Part shown: piece by piece, positions 30,855 through 36,412 of the stretch
Layout: each line of letters starts with the position of its first letter
Position numbering within the stretch: position 1 is the first letter of the stretch
Source: Sphaerotilus sp.
GTDB lineage: Bacteria > Pseudomonadota > Gammaproteobacteria > Burkholderiales > Burkholderiaceae_C
Direction: 5' to 3'
Length of the DNA: 36,412 bases
Assembly (NCBI GenBank): GCA_013299055.1
Contig: JAAFKB010000036.1
Location: 1 to 36,412 of the forward strand
Notes under the pieces: generated by a model
Database searches by the model: none
Told to the model about the DNA's origin: nothing
Seen by the model: only the letters and a program-made list of their open reading frames with translations
Translations under genes and position numbers: made by a program

Positions 30855-32699
30855 ATGCCACACACCACCCCTCCCGTCTCCGCGTTTCCCTTGTCGATGC
30901 CAGCACCCACCAGCCGCCGCCAGGCGCTCGGTGCGGGCTTGGCGACCCTGTTGGCCGGTGTGCTGCCCGCAGGGGCCAGCGCCGCGTCCCCCGCTGTCGG
31001 CCGCAGCCTCGGCTTTCGGGCGGTGCCGATGACGGTGACCGAGCCACTGGTGGTGCCCCCCGGCTACACCGCCCGCGTGCTCTACGCCTGGGGTGATCCG
31101 ACCGGGCTGGCTGGCGCGCTGCCCGCGTGGCGCCCGGACGCCACCAACACCGCCGCCGAGCAGGCGCAGCAGTCTGGCATGCACCACGACGGCATGGCGT
31201 ATTTCCCGCTCGCTGGATCGGCCCGCCACGGCCTGCTGGCGCTGAACCACGAATACACCGACGAGCGGGTGCTGCACGCCGACGCCGCCTCGCTCGCGGG
31301 TGGCGCCCGCACGGCCGAGCAGGTCGCCAAGTCGATGGCCGCGCACGGGGTGTCTGTCGTCGAGGTGAAGGCGGACGCCGACGGGCGCTGGTCGGTGGTG
31401 CGGCCATCGCGCCACGCCCGACGCATCACGGCGACCACGCCGATGCGGCTGACCGGTCCCGCCGCCGGCCACAGGCTGCTGAAGACCGCCGCCGACCCGG
31501 ACGCCCGCCGCGTGCTCGGCACCCTGGGCAACTGCGCCGCCAACGCCACGCCCTGGGGCACCTACCTCACCTGTGAAGAAAACTTCCCCGGCTACTTCGA
31601 GCCACCGGCCGAACTGGACGAACACCACCGCCGCTGGGGCCTGCGCGGAGGCGCCACCGGCAGCAACGGCAACTGGGCGCAGTGGCACCGGCACGACGAA
31701 CGCTTCGACCTGCGCCGCCACCCGAACGAGTTCCACCGCTTCGGCTGGGTGGTCGAGATCGACCCGCACGACCCGGCCAGCACACCCGTCAAGCGCACGG
31801 CGCTCGGGCGGGCGGTCCACGAGGGTGCCGCCGTCGGGGTGTCGAAGGACGGGCGCGCCGTGGTGTTCATGGGTGAGGATGCGCGCTTCGAGTCGATCTT
31901 CCGCTTCGTCAGCCGTGACCCGATCCGCCCCGGCGGCGCCGCGGCCAACCGCGACCTGCTCGACCACGGCACGCTGTCCGTGGCGCGCTTCGACGCGGGC
32001 GGGCGCGGGCGCTGGCTGCCGCTGGTCCACGGGCAGGGGCCGCTGACGGCCGAGCGCGGTTTTGCCGACCAGGCTGAGGTGGTGGTGCGCAGCCGCGAAG
32101 CCGCCGACGCGCTCGGCGCCACGCAGATGGACCGCCCGGAGTGGACCGCCGTGGACGCCGCGACCGGCGAGGTCTACGTCACCCTGACCAACAACAGCGC
32201 CCGCGGCCGCCCCGGCCAACCCGGTGCCGACGCCGCCAACCCGCGTGCGCCGAACCCGACCGGGCACCTGCTGCGCTGGCGGCACGGCGGCGACTTGGCG
32301 GCAGAGAGCTTCGGCTGGGATCTCTTCGCGCTCGGCGGTGGCGAGGCGCCGGGCGATGCGTTCAGCAGCCCGGATGGCCTGACGATCGACCCGCGCGGCG
32401 TGATGTGGATCGCCACCGACGCTACGCCGATGACGCAGGCCGAACCCGGCGCCCGGCTGTGGCTGCCGCGCAACCAGTTGCTCGCCTGCGATCCGATGGC
32501 GCCGGGCGGGCCGCAGATGCGCCGTTTCCTGGTCGCACCCGAAGGCTGCGAGGTCACCGGGCCGGTGGTGGCGCCCGATTGCCGCACGCTGTTCGTGAAC
32601 CTGCAGCACCCGGACGCTGGCTGGCCCGAGGCAGGACAGCGCCCGCGCTCGGCGACCGTGGTCATCACCAAGGACGACGGCGGGCTGATCGGCACCTGA
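30855..32699 (+). CDS. PhoX family Tat-exported phosphatase-like protein (DUF839)
   Basis: A 614-residue protein with a Tat-type signal (TSRRQALGAGLATLLAG, residues 19-35). PhoX hallmarks are present: GNCAANATPWGTYLTCEENFPGYF in mid-protein, MHHDGMAYFP, HEGAAVGVSKDGRAVVFMGED and FSSPDGLTIDPRG near the end. PhoX enzymes are calcium- and iron-dependent alkaline phosphatases in the periplasm, although many DUF839 members are uncharacterised. ATG at 30855 was chosen because it precedes the Tat motif; an in-frame ATG at 30897 would leave only a very short n-region. It lies 48 bases after the haloperoxidase-like gene with no terminator in between, so it may belong to the same transcript. Confidence 0.83.
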   Translation: MPHTTPPVSAFPLSMPAPTSRRQALGAGLATLLAGVLPAGASAASPAVGRSLGFRAVPMTVTEPLVVPPGYTARVLYAWGDPTGLAGALPAWRPDATNTAAEQAQQSGMHHDGMAYFPLAGSARHGLLALNHEYTDERVLHADAASLAGGARTAEQVAKSMAAHGVSVVEVKADADGRWSVVRPSRHARRITATTPMRLTGPAAGHRLLKTAADPDARRVLGTLGNCAANATPWGTYLTCEENFPGYFEPPAELDEHHRRWGLRGGATGSNGNWAQWHRHDERFDLRRHPNEFHRFGWVVEIDPHDPASTPVKRTALGRAVHEGAAVGVSKDGRAVVFMGEDARFESIFRFVSRDPIRPGGAAANRDLLDHGTLSVARFDAGGRGRWLPLVHGQGPLTAERGFADQAEVVVRSREAADALGATQMDRPEWTAVDAATGEVYVTLTNNSARGRPGQPGADAANPRAPNPTGHLLRWRHGGDLAAESFGWDLFALGGGEAPGDAFSSPDGLTIDPRGVMWIATDATPMTQAEPGARLWLPRNQLLACDPMAPGGPQMRRFLVAPEGCEVTGPVVAPDCRTLFVNLQHPDAGWPEAGQRPRSATVVITKDDGGLIGT

Positions 32700-32708
32700 G
32701 GGTGGCCG

Positions 32709-32724
32709 GCCCGCTCAGGCGGGC
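32709..32724. terminator. Hairpin between convergent phoX-like and pirin genes
   Basis: GCCCGC and GCGGGC form a 6-bp stem with a TCAG loop; the loop contains the pirin stop codon. No T run, so its terminator role is tentative. Confidence 0.3.
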
Positions 32725-33758
32725 GGCTGCTCCGTCTGTCCACCGGGGCGGTGGGCGAAGCGGGTCGGGTCGCTGCCATGCACCGGCGCGGAGTCCGGCC
32801 ACTGCCAGCCGCCGAACTGGGTGCGCTGGTAGTCCATGAACGCCTGCCGGATCTCGGCTTCGGTGTTCATCACGAAGGGGCCGTACTGCGCCACCGGCTC
32901 GCCGATCGGGCGGCCTTGCAGCATCAGCAGCTCGGCGGGCTCGCTGCCGCTGTTGACGATCTCGACCGGCTGGTCCGCGGGAACGTCGGTGGCGGCGTGG
33001 CCCGGCACCGGCTGGTCGGCGATGCGCAGGCCGTTGCCGAGGAAGTAGTAGAGCCGCCGCTTCGTCGCTGCGCCGCCCCGTGCGGCGGGCAGCGTGAGGC
33101 GGGCGCCTGCGTCGAGCTTGAGCGTCCAGATCGCCACGTCGGCGTCGGCCACGCTGGCCCACGAATCGGGCGGCGGGCTGGGCGGCGGGACCATGTCGGC
33201 CGGGGCGCCGGCCACGCAGAGCAGCTCGCTGCGCCGACCCGCGCTGTCCGTCTCGACGCGGCGCGGGATGGCCTCGGCCCAGAGCATCGTGAAATGCGGC
33301 GCGGCGAACTTGCTGCGTGCCGGCAGGTTCAACCAGATCTGGAACAGGTCGAGCGGGTTCGGCGCGGTGGTGGACAGCAGCGGGAACATCTCGCTGTGCT
33401 GGATGCCGCGGCCCGCGGTCAGCCACTGCACGTCGCCGTCGCCGTAGCGGGCAGCGGCGCCCATCGAGTCGGCGTGGTCGATGCGGCCGGTGCGCACCAG
33501 CGTGACGGTCTCGAAGCCGCGGTGCGGGTGGGCCGGGAAGCCGGGGACCGACTGGCCGTGGTACATGCTCCAGCCGTCGCGGTAGGAGAAGTCGCTGCCG
33601 ATCTGACGGCCGGCGAGAGAGGCGGCGGGGCCGTACTGGCCGTTGCCTGTCGGGTAGCGGTCGTCGTGGTGAACGCAGAAGAGGAAGGGATCCTGGGTCG
33701 GCCAGGGGAAGCCGAGGGGGTGGAGGGTCAGTTTGGGGGCGGTGGAGGGGGTGGGCAT
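32715..33758 (-). CDS. Pirin family bicupin protein
   Basis: A 347-residue cytoplasmic bicupin. The N-terminal cupin carries the pirin metal ligands: FPAHPHRGFETVT (two His) and GRGIQHSEMFP (His and Glu). Characteristic flanking blocks are DPFLFCVHHDD, LFQIWLNLPARSKF and the C-terminal cupin with YYFLGNGLRI and LLMLQGRPIGEPVAQYGPFVMN. Pirins include quercetin dioxygenases and redox-linked regulators, so the reaction is open. The ATG at 33758 gives the usual short N-terminus. It stands alone on the minus strand, convergent with the PhoX-like gene and divergent from the toxin-antitoxin genes. Confidence 0.9.
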   Translation of the reverse strand: MPTPSTAPKLTLHPLGFPWPTQDPFLFCVHHDDRYPTGNGQYGPAASLAGRQIGSDFSYRDGWSMYHGQSVPGFPAHPHRGFETVTLVRTGRIDHADSMGAAARYGDGDVQWLTAGRGIQHSEMFPLLSTTAPNPLDLFQIWLNLPARSKFAAPHFTMLWAEAIPRRVETDSAGRRSELLCVAGAPADMVPPPSPPPDSWASVADADVAIWTLKLDAGARLTLPAARGGAATKRRLYYFLGNGLRIADQPVPGHAATDVPADQPVEIVNSGSEPAELLMLQGRPIGEPVAQYGPFVMNTEAEIRQAFMDYQRTQFGGWQWPDSAPVHGSDPTRFAHRPGGQTEQPPA

Positions 33759-33853
33759 GGCGTGGTCGCGAGGCGGGTATTCGGTGTTGGGTGGCAGAGG
33801 CCACTGTACGTCGTGGGCCGAATCGGTGTGGTGTCACGGTGGACGGCGCGTGT

Positions 33854-33882
33854 TTGACGTAACCAGCGCAACTGCCGATACT
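33854..33882 (+). promoter_or_regulatory. Sigma-70 type promoter of the RES toxin-antitoxin operon
   Basis: TTGACG, a 17-base spacer and GATACT, ending 40 bases before the antitoxin ATG. Five of six and four of six matches to consensus make it the best promoter seen in the window. A ribosome binding site (GGAG) follows before the ATG. Confidence 0.6.
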
Positions 33883-33922
33883 GGCTGACTGAGGCGCCTT
33901 TTGCGTTCGAGGAGTTCTGGCG

Positions 33923-34543
33923 ATGACTGCAATCGTTTCTGTCACAGCGAAGCCCCGGGCGGGGAAACCGGCCAAGTCTTCCAAACCCACCTCCAAAACT
34001 GCCAGAAAGGCCCCCGCACCCGTCAGTGCATTGCCCGACGCCAACGCCTTGCGTGTCGAGCAAGGCTGGCAGGAACTGCTGGAGCGCGGGCTGCAGCGCA
34101 AGACCGAACTGCTGCGGTCCACGGAGTTCAAGACGACTGGGCAGGCGAGCGAACTGCTCGGCATCGGCGAGCCCGCCGTGCGCAAGCGGATCCGCGAAGG
34201 CAAGCTCTTTGCCCTGCAGACGCCCGGCGACGGCGAGCACCGGATCCCGGCGTGGGCGCTGGACCCGGCCATCGCCGGTCAAGCCACCGTGGCGCTGCTG
34301 TCGGATGTCCAGGGTGGCACGGACGAATGGCAGCTCCACCATGTCCTGACCACACCCAACGGCGCCCTCAATGGCCTGCGACCGTTCGAGTGCCTGATGT
34401 CCCGGCTGCATCTGCCGCCCAGTGCGCGTGCGGCGCGTGAAGAGTTGGTGGCGCACTTGCAGCTTCCCGCCAACGGGTCGTTGCTGGAGGTGGTCCGGCG
34501 CGTGGTGGCGGTCGATCTGGACGACGTGGACGGCGCTGCATGA
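33923..34543 (+). CDS. Antitoxin of RES toxin with MbcA/ParS-type C-terminus and unusual DNA-binding domain
   Basis: A 206-residue protein. The first ~40 residues are a Lys/Ala/Pro-rich disordered tail. In the middle, FKTTGQASELLGIGEPAVRK followed by REGKLFALQTPGDGEHRIPAWAL (about residues 72-113) looks like a MerR/excisionase-type winged helix. The C-terminal part (TPNGALNGLRPFE, near residue 149, to LLEVVRRVVAVD) matches the MbcA/ParS/DUF2384 toxin-binding region. Canonical RES antitoxins carry an Xre helix-turn-helix at the N-terminus instead. The stop overlaps the ATG of the RES gene, so it is the upstream partner, as expected for antitoxins of this class, and probably represses its own promoter. 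Confidence 0.75.
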   Translation: MTAIVSVTAKPRAGKPAKSSKPTSKTARKAPAPVSALPDANALRVEQGWQELLERGLQRKTELLRSTEFKTTGQASELLGIGEPAVRKRIREGKLFALQTPGDGEHRIPAWALDPAIAGQATVALLSDVQGGTDEWQLHHVLTTPNGALNGLRPFECLMSRLHLPPSARAAREELVAHLQLPANGSLLEVVRRVVAVDLDDVDGAA

Positions 34544-35169
34544 GTGCAACCCCGATGCCTGCGCTGGACGCGGGCTTTCGCCTCGACATCGAAACCGTCG
34601 CCCGCAAGCGACTGCACCGCATCTACTGGCCCTCGCAAGATCCGCTCAAACCCAGCGTGCTCGGGTCGAACCGCTACGACTGCCCCGCAATCCCGGCCCG
34701 TGTCGGTGGACCGTTCGGGGTGCTGTACCTGGGTTTCGACCTGGACACCTGCTGGATGGAAACCGTGGTGCGTGGCAAGGTGGTCCGTCCCGCGGGCACG
34801 GACATCCTGATCCCCCGAGCGAACATGACCGACCGCTGGGCCTGCAAGGTCACGGCGGCCGAGCCTTTGCTGCTGGCCCGCTTTGCGGACACGCCGCTTG
34901 TCCACCTGGGCGAGTGTGCGTCCAACATCATGGGCGACAGCTACCTGAGGACACAGGCGTGGGCCAGCCTGCTGCACGCCCACGCCTATCCCCAGGTGGA
35001 TGGTCTGCTCTACCGCTCTCGCTTCCTGTCGGACCGGTTCTGCATCGCGCTGTTCGACCGCGCCATCACCCAGCGCAAGCTGCGCGTCTATCAGGAGCGC
35101 AGCATTGACCCGGCCACCTCCGGCGAGGCGCAGGACATCCTGCGCCGCTACAAGGTGGTGCCGATCTGA
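34540..35169 (+). CDS. RES domain toxin
   Basis: A 209-residue RES-family protein. Candidate active-site residues are R27 (LHRIYW), Y63 (VLYLGFD), E74 (WMETVV) and S160 (VDGLLYRSRF), the Arg-Tyr-Glu-Ser set typical of the family. Characterised RES toxins (MbcT and relatives) break down NAD and stop growth until neutralised by the cognate antitoxin. The ATG overlaps the antitoxin stop as ATGA, so translation is coupled and a bicistronic toxin-antitoxin unit is clear. It is longer at the N-terminus than the smallest members. The gene ends 20 bases from the convergent beta-glucosidase gene. Confidence 0.85.
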   Translation: MSATPMPALDAGFRLDIETVARKRLHRIYWPSQDPLKPSVLGSNRYDCPAIPARVGGPFGVLYLGFDLDTCWMETVVRGKVVRPAGTDILIPRANMTDRWACKVTAAEPLLLARFADTPLVHLGECASNIMGDSYLRTQAWASLLHAHAYPQVDGLLYRSRFLSDRFCIALFDRAITQRKLRVYQERSIDPATSGEAQDILRRYKVVPI

Positions 35170-35189
35170 CGGGACTGGACCGGACCGGG

Positions 35190-36412
35190 TCAGGCGACCG
35201 CGGCCCAATTCCCCGTCAGCGTGATGCCGACCTCGCCCCGGATGTCCCGCGACGACGTCCCCACCCGCAGCCCGAACTCCCCCGCCTCGGCTACCCAGCC
35301 GCCGCTGGCCACGTCAAAGAACGCGAACGCCCGCATGCCCAGCGTCATCGCCGCCGTGCCGGTCTCACCCGGCTGCAGCGCCAGCTTGGCAAACCCCTTG
35401 AGTTCCTGCGTGGGCCGTGCCACGCCGCTGACCGGATCGCTGACGTAGAGCTGCACCACCTCGGCGCCCGCCCGCGTGCCCGTGTTGGTCACGTCCACCG
35501 AGACGGTGACGCTGCCGCCCGCGTCGATCTCGCTGTGGTCCACCCGCACATCACCCCAGGCAAACGAGGTGTAGGACAAGCCATGCCCGAACGGGAACAT
35601 CGGCTCGACCCCATGCGTGTCGTGGTGCCGGTAGCCGATGAACACGCCCTCGTCATAGACCACGCGCCCGCCCTGGCCGGGGTAGCGCAGCGGGTCGTCG
35701 TTCGAGGTGACGACATCCGCCAGCCGCTTCGGCCACGTCTGTGGCAACCGCCCGCCCGGCGCGGCGCGGCCCGTCAGCACGTCGGCGATGGCGTGGCCGC
35801 ACTCCTGCCCCGGGTACCACGCCTGCAGCACCGCCGGCACCTGGTCCAGCCACGGCAGTTCCACCGGCGCGCCGGTCTGCAGCACGACGATGGTGTTCGG
35901 GTTCGCCGCGACGACACGCTCGACCAGCGCGTTCTGCTGGTGCGGCAGTGCCATGTCGGGGCGGTCCAGGCCTTCGCAGTCCCACTCCGCGTTCAGCCCG
36001 ATGAAGACCACCGCCACGTCGGCCTGACGCGCCGCCGCTTCGGCCGCCGCCAGATCGGCCTCGCCACGCGGCAGGTGCACGCCCAGCCGCAGCGCCTTGA
36101 ACGCCACCGGCACGCTCGTCGGCGACGAATACTCGACCGTGATCGCCACCGGCACGCCCGCCTGCAGCCGGTGGCTGACCACCCGCTCGGTGCAGCCGAA
36201 GGTGAAGTAGGTGTCGCCCTGCGCCCAGCTCTCCCACGCCTCGACGACCTGCACGCCATCGAACAGCACGCGGCTCAGGCCCGCACTGGTGATCGAGACC
36301 TGGTAATCGCCATCGGCCGGCGGCACGAAGGTCAGCGTGGCCCGCGCCGAGAAGTGCAGCGGGTCGATGCCGTCCTCCACCGCGCCGCCCCAGAGCTTTT
36401 CGCTGCTCGGGT
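35190..36412 (-). CDS. Glycoside hydrolase family 3 beta-glucosidase, C-terminal part (cut by right edge)
   Basis: The last 406 residues of a GH3 enzyme; the catalytic TIM barrel with the nucleophile lies beyond the window. The first ~110 visible residues are a PA14-like beta domain (LHFSARATLTFVPPADGDYQ), an insertion seen in a subset of GH3 enzymes. It is followed by the GH3 C-terminal alpha/beta domain (DVAVVFIGLNAEWDCEGLDR, then WYPGQECGHAIADVLTG) and a fibronectin III-like tail (FPFGHGLSYTSF to the end). The conserved GLDR and PGQECG blocks match the family. The frame stays open to the right edge. It would release glucose or xylose from short oligosaccharides, fitting the xylose genes nearby; substrate is unknown. 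Confidence 0.9.
   Translation of the reverse strand, partial: PSSEKLWGGAVEDGIDPLHFSARATLTFVPPADGDYQVSITSAGLSRVLFDGVQVVEAWESWAQGDTYFTFGCTERVVSHRLQAGVPVAITVEYSSPTSVPVAFKALRLGVHLPRGEADLAAAEAAARQADVAVVFIGLNAEWDCEGLDRPDMALPHQQNALVERVVAANPNTIVVLQTGAPVELPWLDQVPAVLQAWYPGQECGHAIADVLTGRAAPGGRLPQTWPKRLADVVTSNDDPLRYPGQGGRVVYDEGVFIGYRHHDTHGVEPMFPFGHGLSYTSFAWGDVRVDHSEIDAGGSVTVSVDVTNTGTRAGAEVVQLYVSDPVSGVARPTQELKGFAKLALQPGETGTAAMTLGMRAFAFFDVASGGWVAEAGEFGLRVGTSSRDIRGEVGITLTGNWAAVA

Noticed and set aside
29535-32609. Minus-strand open frame of 1024 codons opposite the haloperoxidase and PhoX-like genes
   Set aside because: Mirrors GC-rich codons of two well-supported plus-strand genes; no recognisable domain or signal.
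33759-35189. Toxin-antitoxin region considered as part of a mobile island
   Set aside because: No integrase, transposase, direct flanking repeats or tRNA junction nearby; acquisition cannot be shown from this window.

Overview
The window is GC-rich (roughly two thirds or more G+C by eye), densely packed DNA with GC-biased codon third positions. It reads as the chromosome of a betaproteobacterium of the order Burkholderiales. The ilvE / CHCC zinc-finger pair, cytochrome c5, the bcsD-bcsP type cellulose operon and the style of the extragenic palindrome point to the Sphaerotilus-Leptothrix-Rubrivivax neighbourhood. That placement is inference: there is no rRNA or marker gene in the window to prove it.

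Layout. (1) Positions 1-3135: an inositol-type catabolic patch. iolI (minus) diverges from iolG and a second Gfo/Idh/MocA dehydrogenase (plus), with two operator-like palindromes in the shared control region. (2) Positions 3166-14135: a complete cellulose synthase operon on the minus strand, in transcription order bcsD, a bcsP-like gene, bcsA, bcsB, bcsZ, bcsC. (3) Positions 14136-16928: a divergent 291-bp control region containing two separate 10-bp-periodic repeat arrays and several hairpins. It is followed by a LuxR-type response regulator and a histidine kinase with a degenerate receiver tail, the obvious candidates to control cellulose. (4) Positions 16951-20138: housekeeping genes on the plus strand: ilvE, CHCC zinc-finger protein, SnoaL-like protein, YheT hydrolase and a conserved hypothetical. 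(5) Positions 20138-21785: cytochrome c5 (minus), tRNA-Arg(CCG), a BON-LysM protein (Kbp-like) and clear terminators. (6) Positions 22018-32699: a xylose block on the plus strand: LacI-type regulator with a perfect 16-bp palindrome at its start, xylF, a double hairpin, xylH, a single-domain xylG and xylA. Downstream on the same strand are a secreted FG-GAP/ASPIC protein, a vanadium-haloperoxidase-like lipoprotein and a Tat-exported PhoX-like protein. (7) Positions 32715-36412: pirin (minus), a RES-type toxin-antitoxin pair with an unusual antitoxin (plus), and the C-terminal part of a GH3 beta-glucosidase (minus) cut by the right edge.

How the parts work together. The window is dominated by carbohydrate handling: inositol oxidation, xylose uptake and isomerisation, beta-glucoside hydrolysis, and export of cellulose. 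The most distinctive signals are the phased repeats and homopolymer tracts around the cellulose operon, the coupled ASPIC protein / haloperoxidase pair in the xylose transcription unit, and the RES toxin whose partner appears to carry a MerR/excisionase-like DNA-binding helix in place of the usual Xre domain. I found no CRISPR array, insertion sequence or prophage.
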